Shown in pieces: positions 1 to 21,826 of a stretch of 64,000 nt of DNA. The position numbers and the translations under genes are program-made. The first letter of the stretch is position 1. Every line of letters starts with the position of its first letter. A model generated the notes under the pieces. It ran no database searches, was not told where the DNA came from, and saw nothing but the letters and a program-made list of their open reading frames with translations. The stretch is from NCBI RefSeq assembly GCF_036324505.1, contig NC_086349.1:20436247-20500246 (forward strand), in the 5' to 3' direction. This stretch comes from Eleginops maclovinus. Taxonomy: Eukaryota; Chordata; Actinopteri; Perciformes; Eleginopidae.

Positions 1-563
1 GCAAGTTATAAGAAATGTTTTCAAGCTATGTATCTTGAAGAAGTCGACTCAGGCCTCTTAAAGATGTGCCATGGGCCGTCTGGCTGTAGTTTGGCTATAA
101 CAGTTTAGATAAATGAGTGTGTTGTTGAACAGAGAGGAGCAGGTGCAGTAACGGCGTGCGCAGGTAGAAGGTAAACGCTGCCACGCAGAGCTCCTGGAGA
201 GGCGGAGTGCTGCTGCGTAAACACAGGACCTCACTGTGTACTCTGCAAACCCACTCGCCCTTGCCCTCTTGAGGAAAGCAAGCAATTAGTTTGAGCCCGT
301 GAGCGCAGACACATGGAGGTGAATCTCAACAGATAAATACTTAAAGTAGCTGCATTGCATTTTAAATACACATCTGACTGCACACACACATGCACAGTAG
401 ACTGATGGAAGGCATTCACCTGCACACACACACATCCGGCTGCACGTTTCACTTTTGTCTCATGGCTGTTTTTGCTTGATCAGTGAGAGTAATGTAAACA
501 GAGCTGAGCGCTGTGAGCCATCTGCCTAATGTCACTGTGGCCCATATCTGTCCTGCTCTCTGT

Positions 564-661
<98 letters not shown>

Positions 662-2018
662 CTCACATTGTCTCTTTTTTGTCCTCATCCTGCTCCTTTC
701 CACTTATTTCCTTCCTACCCTCAACATCTGTCAGTCTTCTCCTCTGTCTTTGTTGTCTGTTATGCTGCTGGTTTATTTCCTCCCCTGTGCCTTGTTTACT
801 TTCTTCTTGAGCTCATCTTTCCATTACACATCAGTTTCTATTCTTGTGTCTGCGATACTTTGTAGACTGTCACCGCCAGTCACCTTTATCCCCATTGCTG
901 TTCTCCTTCTTTTTATAGTCTCCCTATCTATATTTCAGTTAGTTTATGCTCTTGTGTTTACATGCAAGTTCCCCTGGAACACGTTTCTTATGATATACTA
1001 TCAGGGGAAAGAAACGCTCTCTTCATGGGCATTTATTAGTTTGCACCCTGTTTTATAGTTAGTATTTTAAAGGTATTATCTTGAATTTTTTAATGGGACA
1101 TTTAAACTAAGATTAATTGAAGTTTAACTAATTGAAACTGCCTTGTCTACAGCACATTTTGAAAATGTAGAGAAATATGGGGATCAAAAGACTTAAAAAC
1201 CTGAAAACATTTGTGAGAAACAATAAACAATAAAATGTAGTTAAATAATCTAAAGTGATCTGGATGGCGTTTTTAATTTGGTGTTAAATGCGTGTTTTTT
1301 AAATAAAGTTAAGGTATTGAATTTAAATAAAACCACAAAACCCTTGACCTTTTGTGTATTTCCATTTTTACCCAGAAGATGTCAGTGTGTAAAAGATTCA
1401 GATCATTAATACTTCAGAGATTCAAAAGTGGAGTTTCTTTGCAAACACATATTATGGGCTGTATTGGTGTGAAGAATACCTATTTCACACATATCTTGAG
1501 GGTTTTTTTGAGAGTGAAAAGGCACATAAATGTTAGATAAAATGTAAACCGGGTAATGAAATGTATTGCTACCACTATCTTAAAGTAACCATGACAGAGG
1601 GAGCAATAACAGTCAGTCAGCGGTTCCTTTTCCACCTGTTTTTCCGGGAAAGTGAAGTATTCGGGATGTACTGCACATCTCTATCTATTGTTGAAACTCT
1701 CAGCATCTCTGTTACAATTTACTATGATTTAATATTAAATCTAAATATGAAGGAATATGTTTTCATCACATTTGAAAAGTGTAGATCCTGTTTACTTTTC
1801 TCTGTCAGTAATGACTACGGGTTTGATTCATGAAACTATTCTGTCCCTGAAGCAAGAACAACATCTCTGGAGAAATGGATAGTTTGTCTATGATGAGAAG
1901 TGACTTTATTTTACACCTGATTCCTTCTGTTACCTCACAGGATGAGCAGGATCCTCCTTTCCTTCCTTGTATCTTAAACTTGACGACCTCTCCCCCCCCT
2001 TCTCCCTCTTCTCCCCAG
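1..2018. other. Intron upstream of the first visible adcy6 exon; no coding exon seen
   Basis: No reading frame here resembles adenylate cyclase or any other protein I recognise. The stretch contains a long CA array and AT-rich sequence, and ends in a pyrimidine-rich tract and AG acceptor at 2017-2018 that opens the first recognisable adcy6 exon. The exons for the cytosolic N-terminus and transmembrane segments 1 to about 5 (roughly 280 residues in mammalian ADCY6) must therefore lie before base 1. Confidence 0.7.
567..659. repeat. (CA)n microsatellite
   Basis: Uninterrupted CA dinucleotides for about 93 bases in the intron upstream of the first visible adcy6 exon. Long ORFs here on both strands are repeat artefacts (Thr-His or Cys-Val runs). 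Confidence 0.98.
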
Positions 2019-11067
<9,049 letters not shown>

Positions 11068-13082
11068 CAGCCGTGGCAGCAGCAGGTGTCGGGATGATCC
11101 CCACTGCAAGGACACAGCACCACTGAGCGAGGACTCTAAAAAACTAGAGACGCCATCACTTGAATCGCAAGTAAAGAGGAAAACAAACTCTAAAGACATC
11201 AAATGGAAAGGGTTCTTGATGAGAGGAAAATGTTCTCGTTTAGCAGCCATTTTGGCTCGAGAAATGATGAAGGACGCGTGTTTTTCTCATGTCTAGCCTC
11301 TCTCTCAGGCTTCTTGAAAGATGCAAAGTCTGTTTATTTGAAACAACGCCTTTTAGCCTGTGTCAAAAGAATATTACCGCTGTACATAAGGCTACTTTTT
11401 ATTTTACTTTGAGTTTTGTTTTTCAGATTTGTTTTTATTTCACATGACCTTTGAAGAACAGGTACTCATTTTCTGTTTCTGGATTAATTATTTATTTTAA
11501 TCTTGATGTTCTGTGCAAAAGGTCCTTTATGAAAAAGTGTGAATACATACGTGCACAAATATCCAGTTTATTACACGTTTATAAGTGTGTATGTACATGC
11601 ATATTTGTGTGTGTATGAATATGTGTATAAACCGAGGAGAAATATATTGACCAAAGACTAAAGTATTTACTAAAAGCAAGGCAACACATGTTTGATATGT
11701 TCTCGCAAAAGTCAGCAATGATCACCGCCTCTGTTTTTTGGGCAGGAGGCCTGAACCCTGTCTTTTTGGCAGCGACGGCTGCTACATTGTTTTCATAAAG
11801 TATATCAAATTTATTTATTTTGTCATTCAGGCAGCAGATCAATTTAACTCTAAATTATAATGTTGCCCTCACAACCTCTCAACAAAATGACTAAAGACGA
11901 CTAAGGATGTGAGTAGAAGGTGATATCTGAAATCTATATTTTTATCTCTGAGGAGTAAAAGTAGGATCCTCTTCATCCTCATTTCATGTCGGATTGGTTT
12001 CTTAGAGCTTGAGCAGCCAGTGTGCCGCTGGTTTCAGCCGTTACAGTATATATCGTCATCGACTGCTCCTTCCCTTTCAGAGAAGTATTTTTTTGGTGCA
12101 AATGGAAATGAAGGAATTTAGATCCAGAGCCATCAGAGGGGGAAGCCTCAGGTTTCAATGCAGTGGTACCACACAGACTGATTCTTCCATGAAGAAGAAA
12201 TAAATGAAGGAAAGAAATATATATTGATTTTGACTGAATACTGTGCTTTGTAATCCTGAAGGGGCATAACTATTTTCACTGTGAGGTTTTTATGATACGA
12301 CAAAAACTGCTTTCTTGCCAAACATAACCGCTTTGAAGCATGTCTGATTGTGGTATCTTGTTTTCATTTTGGTTTGTTTTAAATGTAGGGTATTTTGTAT
12401 CACTTCTGTATCCATCATTTGTATATTCTTCTTATTATTCTTCTTCTTATGATGATTATGATTATGATTAGTATGCTTATAATGATGATTCCATTCCAAT
12501 GAAAAGGATCAAAGACCAGCACGCTTTCTTGTAAAATGCCAGTTGTTAAAGCTCAAGCTCACTGGTACCAACTGATCAACTGCAGCCAATGAATTCTGCT
12601 TTTCAACCCTAAATGTACAATACAGTATTTCATGTATAGTAAGTAATAACCATTAGCTGCCTTTGCAGCAGAACCCGAGGGGTGTATGCTCACATAAGCA
12701 TAGCAGTAAACACACATATACAGATGATTCACTGTGCTTTTTTAATTTATTTATGCCACTACTGCAGTATTGTAAATCTCAGTCAGGCTTTAGGTGACCT
12801 CTCCCTCCCACACATTCACTTCTCAGTAACATATGATATCCCTGGTGTTAGACTGTGTGAAGAGGACAGCAGCATTAATAAACCTAAACATATATTTCTG
12901 TATCCTGCCCACAATCTGTAGAAGTACTAATAGCTGAGTTTGATTGCCTTAAGTTAATGTAAAACAAATCATAGAATAACTCTGAAAGGGAACAGTGCCT
13001 GCCTGGACTGCTGATGATTGGACGGAGAGATGGATAAAGGGCTTGTTGAGAATAATTTCCGGTAAACTTTCTCATCAATAAA
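11068..13082 (+). other. adcy6: Probable adcy6 3' UTR with candidate poly(A) signals
   Basis: Non-coding AT-rich sequence after the TAG. AATAAA occurs at 12199-12204 and 13077-13082 (another near 12876). Which is used cannot be told from sequence. The long UTR is plausible, but its 3' limit is a guess. Confidence 0.45.
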
Positions 13083-14973
13083 AACGATCTTGGTTTCTCC
13101 AACTTCAGCTTTTTGTAATTGGGAGAATCGGACCTGATTTAGCTCTTCCGCCACACTCAACACTGGCAACCAACAGTTGATCATGTTTGTACCAAAGCCA
13201 GCTCACGCAGCCTTGTGCTATCAGTCCCCTCCTGTGCAATGATATTTGGCCTCGGTGCCGTGGTGGGAGCACCAGAGGACGAAATGTAATGGCGATCACC
13301 AACGATCAAGTGAACTGTGACCAATGAAGAGTGATTCATACAAGCAGAGATTATAGAACGGACATGAGTTTTCAAAATGTGCATTGTATGTATTCTATTT
13401 CTATTGGCTGTCCATAGACTTGTGTTGATTGTTAACTCTTGGGATGTTTTTGGGGGGGGACAGGGGAGGAAGGTTGTCCCCCATACTACTGAAACAGTGT
13501 TTTTGCTCAGGCCTGATGAATCCTTCCGTATGTTTTTGTTTTTATTTGTATTTTCCCTGAGTTGGAGGAGTTGAAAGGGGAGTGTTTTTGCAAAACTGAA
13601 GGACAAGAGGAGTTGAGGACTATGACAAAGAGAAAAATTAACATTTCCCCTTGAAGAAAAAACAATTAAAAAAAATCAATGGCTGTTTTGCGTCTTCGTA
13701 TATTTACTAATGTTGTTAAATGTGCTTCAGAGCAAATATCTACTAACTGTGACCCTTAAGAAACATGTATTTTTACAGCACTAATAAGGGGTTAACCACA
13801 GCCAGATCCTTCTAAATTTGGAAAGCCGTGCTGACTTCTAAACTTTAACAGCACCATTATAACTAATACTATACAGCAATCCTGCAACAAGGCTGTGGTT
13901 GTTGAAAGTTAATGAAAGAAGTATAAACAAAATGTGGTTACCTTCATGTGAAATGAACAGACTGCTTAAGAATACTTGAGGGTTTTTTGCAGAAGGACCA
14001 CGCATGGAGGATCAGACCACCAAATTAAGGAAAGTGTCACTGATGGAGAGCACCGGTTAACAAACTTATCCATCTGCAGGATCAACCCATACCACTTTGC
14101 ACCATCAACAGGCGAGTCATGGTAAGTAACAGCTTTTAATTCTGACACGCCAACTTTGTAGAACTGAAAAGAGTCCAATAGGTACTTGGACATTATTGTT
14201 GGTAAGTAATGAGCTTTACATGGCCCGGGAACTAAACTCTGCTTTACAATTTAATACTATTATCTTCCAAAATTAAGAATAGTTATTTTCATTTCCTATA
14301 GAGGGAGGTACAGTCTCTCTGTATGAATCACTCCAGTAGTGCATTTGAATCTGGGCTCCTAGGTCAGTGGCAAGATGACTTATAGAATATGAATGTTGTG
14401 ATTCATTTTTTATTTAATTGGGAAAAAAATTCAAACATGACTTGCTTATCATTTGCTTTTTTCTCCCAATAAGCTGCCTTTAAAAGAAAAGTGTGAACGC
14501 TTTAGTAGCATCCAGCGATGAGGTTGCAAATTGCAACTCACCTCTCAGTTAAAACATGACAGTTTTGAGTTGTTCTGTTTTGAGCTGCAGTAGAAACATG
14601 GTGGTCTAACATGGCAGAGTCTGTGGGAGAGGATTTGCTCTTGAATTCTAAGGTAAATAAAACTCAACTGTATTTAGTTCCAGGCGTACTAATGAAAACC
14701 TAATTATGAAATAATATCCCACTATTGCCGAAAGAGTATCTTTAACCTCACACACCACTCATTTACCAGAATATATTTGTGTATATTTATTTACGTCTTC
14801 TTTAGTAAAGGTTGTGAGCTACACAAAAAGAGTCATGATTAAAATACATTAACAAAAACAAAATGTTTGAAGCATGAACAATCTGAAAATAGATGCTTTG
14901 TTCTCAATTTAATCTCAGAAATTCACATCAAAGCCACGTGTGTGTATGTATTAATAACTGAAGATAAAGGCTG
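13083..14973. other. Intergenic, between convergent adcy6 and spmip11-like
   Basis: AT-rich sequence with no exon I can support. Short ORFs at about 13100-13600 and 13970-14190 match nothing and lack paired splice sites in a consistent frame. Confidence 0.5.
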
Positions 14974-16338
14974 TCAGAACATGAGGAACTCCCGGTCTTT
15001 TGCTGACATTTCTTTAACAAACCTGTGAAAGCAATAAGTGGATTATACTCACAGAGATCTAGCTTATGTTCTAAAAATGTAATTCATTAGATCTTGAAAT
15101 TAAACGTACTTTGTCATCTCACTGTTCTTTCGGGGAAAGCGTTGGACTTTGGTCCATGGTGCAGGAGTCTTTGACACCAACCATCCATACTGCTGGCTGT
15201 CCGTCAGGGGCCTTATGTACAGCTGGTTAGGGGCTGGGGTAGAGAGGACAAAAAGACGGACACATTTTTCACATGGAATATAGCTGTGATTCAGACTCCT
15301 AATGTGCAAGCTTTCTATCTCTACTCACATCTGGGTGTTTTAACCTTTTTGACCATCTCTCTGTATCGCTCATAGCTCCCATGGTGTATGTCAGTGCTGT
15401 AGGGGGAGGCTGGTGGGAAACGTTGCATGTTTCTGTACATTGGAGGGTTCTCGGTTGTTCTTGAAGAGATGGAGGTAGTCCATCTGTAAGGAGATGTCAG
15501 TACAGTATTAAATATATTTATGATAATAAACCTGCAGCTGCTTTTCAAAAGAAACAAGGATCTAATTTGTACTTGTGTATTGTTTGATATAACATTGCTC
15601 TAATAAAGCATGTATTATACAGCATCAAGGGCCCTAAATCAGATGCATTCAAGCAACAAGTATTTGTATATGACTTGGTAATACCACACAAAAAACACTC
15701 TGTTAAAGTCCTGAAATTGAAAATATGACTTAACTATGAAAGTTAAAAATGTATGTGTAGTATTAAACATACAACATTCTAAATGGAAAAACAGAATATA
15801 AACATTTATATTTAATTTTCCACAAAAAAATATCCTAAACAATGAGAAACACAGTTGTTTCTTGTGTGCAATAACCTTCATTTGTAAAGTAAATACAGCT
15901 GTCAAATAATTGTAGGGAAGTAAAACATTAAATATTTCCATTGAATGTTGTGTATTAGATGTAGAAAGTTGCATGGAAAGAGGCATAACTCAAATTATTA
16001 AAAGAAGGCTACTGAGTAAACGTAAATGTAGGCTACTAAACGCATACATCCCACCAATTAGCTAGTATCTAACGTTAGCTCTACATTTAGCATGCTATTT
16101 AAGCCTGAGGACTTTAAAGGTGTTATTGTTAGATATCAGCATGTTTCCCCTGTAAGTGTAGCTTCAGTTAACGTTGTGTTAGCTAGAATAAATAACTTTA
16201 AAACCTAGAATCGACTAGCAGCTAAGGTGAAGTGCAGCTCCTCTTACCCCGAAAATGAGACGCTCCTCTGGGATTCACTATCATGTTATCGCCTATGGGG
16301 TTTTGATCACCCAGGAGCGTTAAACCGAAGAAGGCCAT
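14974..16338 (-). CDS. spmip11: Sperm microtubule inner protein 11-like (TEX49-like), four exons
   Basis: Minus-strand exons, 5' to 3': 16338-16248 (ATG, MAFFGLTLLGDQNPI), 15483-15329, 15233-15110, 15022-14974 (FVKEMSAKDREFLMF then TGA). Donors are gtaaga, gtgagt, gtacgt; acceptors are CAG; the last three exons join in exact phase. About 139 residues, no membrane segment or signal peptide. The pattern MAFF..LLG.QN, then YST..H..YERYREMVKKV, then PLTDSQ, ending MTKFV..M..DREF matches mammalian TEX49/SPMIP11 as I remember it, a protein of the sperm doublet-microtubule lumen whose human gene also lies near ADCY6 in 12q13. Odd: exon 1 leaves 1 base while exon 2 needs 2, so one base is missing, perhaps in the G-run by the exon 1 donor, or a tiny exon was missed. 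Function is inferred from family resemblance only. Confidence 0.65.
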
Positions 16339-17949
16339 GGTGTGACAAAGGTAACCCTGAACCGATAAACAAGCCTCTAACCGATCCACAGAGCCACAGA
16401 GACACGATGAAGGAAACACAGCTTGTAAATAAATCACTACTTTTGGTTTAGGCGTAACCATGGTGATTATACCCGTTTCTAGGGAAACATCGAAAACTCA
16501 ACTAAGCTAGGAATAATAAATGAAAAAACAAACAAATAAAGGGAATTTAAAAAACAACAATACAAATAAACTGAAGAATAAACCTTAAAAAAAAATCAGT
16601 GACCTTTCAAAACGGCTGTGTCCAAAAAAGAATCAATAAAATCAAACAATAATAATGATCAAATCAATTATAGTAGCTACAAAACGCATACACGATTAAA
16701 TAAATAAATATCTCGTATAAATGACCTTCAATAAGTTGATTTAAAAGTGGTCTTAAACCCATTCAGGGATTTGTAAATAATACTATGGTTGAATACTAAA
16801 AGGCATTGAAAAAGAGTGAGTTTTTAACAAATCTTGCTCTGCGTTACCTTTGTAATATTTTGCCTTTTTTTTTAAATTGTGTTCTATCTTCAGGGTAAGT
16901 TTCTCTCTCTTAAGCAGACCATACATTATATTTAGGTTCATTTGACTTCAGTTTGACAATACATTATGTTGTGTGAAATCTTTCTAATATAGTTTGACAG
17001 GAAAATAAAATATGCTCTGTGGATTTAATATCTGTAGTATGGCAAAAGGGACGGACAGTCATTTTCTTTTCCTTTTTTGATGAATTTGTTTCCCTGTTCT
17101 CCTTTCGTGTGGTCAAATGCATTTCATGAGGGGAAAAAGGCTTTTCCTGCCACTTTAAAATCTTACCATCATTGGGAATAACTAATGTGTTAAGTGATCA
17201 TGGTATTTGAGACCGGTTTGGGCAGTTATGGCTCATGATTGTTGACTGTTCACACTTTAGGAATTACATGTGTAAATATAAACAGGAACACATTTATCCT
17301 CATGACTGAATCTGTACGACACACAAGAAAGGAAAGCACACACGGAGGATTTCTCACAGTCACACTAAAGTAAGTACTGGTTCCAAAATCATTTAAAGTG
17401 TTGCTATCTAGCACGGAACTTGGTTGGTCTACAAAGGTTTGATAGGACAATGTGTAATTGATCTTGTCTACTGGCCATTTTGCCTCAAAATATTGTTAAA
17501 GTGTATATTTGTGTTAAATTAAAAAGACCCTAACTTACTAATGATTTTTTAGCCACTGTCATTCAGATTTCATTTAAATGATACACACACTAAGATTTAG
17601 CCTACGCATAGCATGGTAAAAAATGTGTCATGGCTCTTCAAAAGGGCCAGTAAAAAAACAATTTATAGACAATTGAACTCGGTATCAAAGTACACAATAA
17701 CATAAAGCAATCCAATCATCATAGGTCTTTTATACCTTATTCAACAACTGTCTTTAAAAGGAACAGTCTATTATGATGAAATGACAGATGTGATTTACCA
17801 GATAACCTTAGAATCGAGTAGTCAAAAAAGCTGTCTTATAAAAAAGTCTTCAGAATGCAGGTCAGTTGCTTTATAAAGATATTAATGCTTTGTAAATAAT
17901 GTATTCAATATGTCTTTTCAGCTTTTCTCTCACCTTCCAACCGCACATA
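16339..17949. other. Intergenic and galnt6 5' region
   Basis: Presumed promoter of the minus-strand spmip11-like gene near 16340-16500, then AT-rich sequence with no ORF of note. A CAG acceptor at 17919-17921 suggests the galnt6 coding start lies in a second exon entered at 17922. I could not place the upstream untranslated exon. Confidence 0.4.
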
Positions 17950-20900
17950 ATGCCTTTATTCTTCCATCGACTCACCATTCAAGAAATGGTTTCAGTTTCC
18001 TGCTTGCTGGTTCTTTTAGTTGTATGGATGAACAACGATGGCACTGCATTCCCAAAACAACAGAAGCACATACCTGTGGCAGATGCAGCGAGACACCCTG
18101 TTGTCCTGACGCCAGCTCCTCACTGTCTACCAGGATATTACACCAAAGATGAGCTCAAGCCTCACCTTCAGAGACCTCTCCAAGATCCCAGAGCACCAGG
18201 CGTAAATGGCAAACCCTTTGTGTCTCATCAAATGACTCGTGACGAACTCAAAGAGAAAGCAAGAGGGTTTGAGAAGAACCAATTCAACCAGTTTGCCAGT
18301 GATCATATTTCCCTTCACCGTGACCTGGGTGAAGACACACGGCACCCAGAGTAAGCTCCCAATTGTTCATTGTTATGACAGTACATGCATGTAGAGTATA
18401 TATAGGCCTACTGTCATTTCAGATGTTGGCATTCTCCTTCCTACAATAATGTATATTCTCTTAGCCATTTGACTGTTGCTAATCAACCTTTTTTGGCAGG
18501 TATTCCAGACTTTTAACCTGTATTGTACGTCTTGGTTTAAATCTGATCCCTGGTAACTCTCAGTTTGGCTCTGACAGTTGTTTGGAGCAGAAGTTTCTGC
18601 GTTGTCCTGGCCTGCCCTCTACCAGCGTGATAATCGTGTTTCACAACGAGGCGTGGTCCACTCTGCTGAGGACGGTCTACAGCGTGCTTCACACGGCCCC
18701 TGCTGCACTGCTCACAGAGATCCTGCTGGTGGATGATGCCAGCACAGATGGTGAGTGTCTCATGGTGCTGTCAAGATGGATCCAAATGATTAATTTATGT
18801 TCATTTTGTACATTTTTGATCTCTAAAACCACCTTCAAATATTTCCGTTATGTATATACACACACGTCCATACCTATAACAGATAACAATATCACACATC
18901 TGTAATTTTTATTATAGTTACATCTAACAACTTAAGTTGATCAAGATGTTGCTTTTTTAATATATTAATTTCCTCTTTTTTGCTTTTATTAGACATTGCC
19001 TATTCATTATTCAAAGAATATTTCCTAATCTCTTCCATTTTTGAAGATGCTTCCTCATTTTAAGGTAGTTTATGTGTACCTCCTTTTGTCATATTTGGTA
19101 AAATGATCACATTTGGTGATACAAAAATTATGTTTTCTAAAATCCTAACACATTACTACTTTAAGTAAAGTAAAGACGTTTTCAAGGAGCAACAAGTACA
19201 ACATTTTCCTCTGAAAGGAAGCGGATTAGGAGTAGAAAATGTAAAGTGTAGTACATGTTTTTGTACTTTGTTAATATTTAAATATTAGCATGGATCGCAC
19301 AAACACTTGAATGTAAAATGTGTAAATTAGCAATGAACAAACATAAAGTTATTCCCTGACGCTGCAGGAGCTTTAAAGGGTATTTCAGCAAAATAAAAAC
19401 CCACTTTACACTACCTGATTGACCTGTGTTTCTCTTCCTCTAATGTACTTTTGATTCCTCTCTTTAGATCACCTTAAGTCTCGTCTGGATAACTATGTGC
19501 AACAGCTACGTATCGTACGTGTTTTACGTCAGAAGGAGTGGAAAGGCTTGATCACGGCCAGACTATTGGGAGCGCAAGCTGCACAAGCAGAGGTCCTCAC
19601 CTTCCTCGATTCTCACTGTATGTGTCCCATAAAGCAATGCTTGCCATCATTTTCATGCATGATTCAGTTGGTTGTTTTGAACAGGTGCCTGGTGATCAAA
19701 ATGATGGCTGTATTTATTGAAATTAGTATCTGGGGGTGTGTTTTTCTGAATGTGTAGCACCTATGCTATCTTCTGTATTCCTGCAGGTGAATGCTTCCCT
19801 GGATGGCTTGAGCCTCTTCTAGCTCGTATAGCAGAGCAGCCTACTGCTGTGGTCAGCCCCAAAATCTCCAAGATTGATTTATACAACTTTAAATTCAGTA
19901 AGCCAATCCCTCAGCAACATTACCACTTCAGAGGGAGATTTAAATGGGGGCTCAATTTTGGAATGGAGGAAACACCCACAGTGCAAAGGACGAATGAGAC
20001 ACATCCAATCAGGTAAATATAATACATGCACGATGTTTAACGTGCATCTGTATCAGATCTGCATCAAATAGCCAACACTTGGTGTATTAACCCTCATGCT
20101 GACTGAATTGGATACCATAATCACAACTAGGAATATTTTGGGTTTATGCAGTATTTTCGTGAACTAATATTGATAGAGACAGATGTCTGTCTGATTTTTT
20201 AGAACTCCTGCTTTTGCGGGTGGCCTGTTTTCTGTCTCTAAATCATACTTTGAGCATATCGGGACATATGATGAACAGATGGAGTTCTGGGGAGGGGAGA
20301 ATTTGGAAATGTCCTTCAGGGTAAGAGGTTTCCAATGTTTTTTTTTCCTGTTAAATAATAATAATTTAAAACGTTAACAGTTTAAGTCTTAACTTATTCT
20401 GTCCTCTCTTCTGCAGGTCTGGCAATGTGGAGGTCAGGTGGAGATTATTCCTTGTTCTGTTGTGGGGCACGTTTCCCGCACAAAAAGCCCCCACGCTTTC
20501 CCTAACGCCAGCTCTGTGATCACACGCAACCTGGTCCGCCTGGCTGAGGTCTGGATGGATGACTACAAATGGGTGTTCTATCGTATAAACAAGAATGCTG
20601 CCTCCATTTTTAATAAGGTTTGTACAAATGTATAGTACGAATGGGGAAATCAGTCACATTGTATTTATGCTGATGCAAGTCCTGCCTCACCAACTTTATT
20701 TCCCCTCTCTAGAATTTATACGGAGATGTTTCTGAACGTCGTAAACTCAGAGAGAAATTAAATTGTAGGAACTTCTCGTGGTACCTAAATAATGTTTATC
20801 CCGAGGCCTATGTGCCTGACATCTGGCCAGTCATGAATGGGCAGGTAAACCCTTTTTGTTTTCATATATCAACATTTGAACATCTTCAATGGTTTTTTAC

Positions 20901-21826
20901 AAGTTGTACATCTAAAACGGTATTATTTGTGTTTGTGTTTTCAGTTAAAAAACATTGGTTGGCAGTGCTTCCTGGTTGGGAACAGGCAACGGAATCCTGT
21001 TCAAAATGTCAAATGTAGCAAAAACAGTGGAGCCACGGTACTTTTTTATTTTATTTTATGTTGTATTGGTTTCTAACTTAAAGGGACTGATATCCTATTG
21101 TGTTACACATGTTTATCTCTCAGTTTTGCACCTGTATTATTAAAATAGAGAATGCTTCAGCTATTCAGGCCCCCTCAAATTGGTCAAGTGCAACAATGTA
21201 AAAAATAATAATTCTGGTTTAAATTGTCCCACACGGTAATGGCTGTTGACAAGTGTAATTTATTTTAAAATCACTGTTGATGATTACAGTCAACTCCAAT
21301 ACAGTTTCAAATGTATTAATAGTAATGTGATAAGGGATTATTTTCACCCATCTTAAAAAATACCATTTATTCTTTGTGCATTTGTAGTATTTTGATTTTG
21401 AATACACATCCAAGCAAGAGGTCCGGCTCAGCTCCACCATGAGATCGTGTTTGCATGTAACCCCCGGAAGAACTCGTGTGTCTCTTGGGCTTTGTCAAAG
21501 GAAAGGAAAACTAACAATAGCAGCGCCTGAGCAAGTGTGGATCTACACAAAGGTATGTACATGTATTTCTACTTCAACTCAAACTCTGAAGCAACTCCTG
21601 TTACAACACTGTCTCAGGCTGCAAAGGGAAATATTGCATTTCCTCATTCTTGTCACCATACCCTTCTTTTACATAATATACCCTACAGTTTACATTGCCA
21701 TGTTTTCAGAAAAAACAGCTGCAAAACCTGTCATCTGGGAAGTGTTTGACAGTATTCGAAGAAAAGGTGATTTTGTCTGCATGCAGTGAGTCACCACATC
21801 GCAGCCAAACATGGTTGTTCATCTGA
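17950..21826 (+). CDS. galnt6: Polypeptide N-acetylgalactosaminyltransferase 6
   Basis: Golgi type II membrane enzyme that moves GalNAc from UDP-GalNAc to Ser/Thr, the first step of mucin-type O-glycosylation. Ten coding exons, all in phase: 17950-18350, 18578-18750, 19468-19617, 19787-20012, 20203-20320, 20417-20617, 20713-20844, 20945-21037, 21388-21552, 21710-21826; 591 residues (human 622). The start at 17950 was chosen because the earlier in-frame ATG (17899) lies before a splice acceptor at 17921. Order: short cytosolic tail, membrane anchor ([14 protein letters not shown]), stem, GT-A domain with [20 protein letters not shown], metal motif DSH, WGGEN, then a ricin-B-like lectin domain. 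[13 protein letters not shown] and [14 protein letters not shown] fit GALNT6 better than GALNT3. Odd: the alpha lectin repeat has CFLV where CLD is normal, and FGWE is FGME. The first could remove a GalNAc-binding site. Confidence 0.92.

Noticed and set aside
513..1058. 181-codon ORF through the CA array, and similar long ORFs at 3128-3443, 29050-29640 and 46638-47203
   Set aside because: Most of their length is Thr-His or Cys-Val dipeptide from microsatellites. Only the asic1 exons inside the last one are real.
13966..14193. 75-codon minus-strand ORF considered as the last exon of the spmip11-like gene
   Set aside because: Its acceptor gives a short unrelated tail with a stop after a dozen codons, whereas the exon at 15022-14974 fits both phase and the family C-terminus.
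14611..14655. Possible first coding exon on + (ATGGCAGAGTCTGTGG.. to a GTAAAT donor, 15 codons)
   Set aside because: No compatible downstream exon was found before galnt6, the frame does not join galnt6 at 17922, and it overlaps no known neighbour gene. Probably chance.
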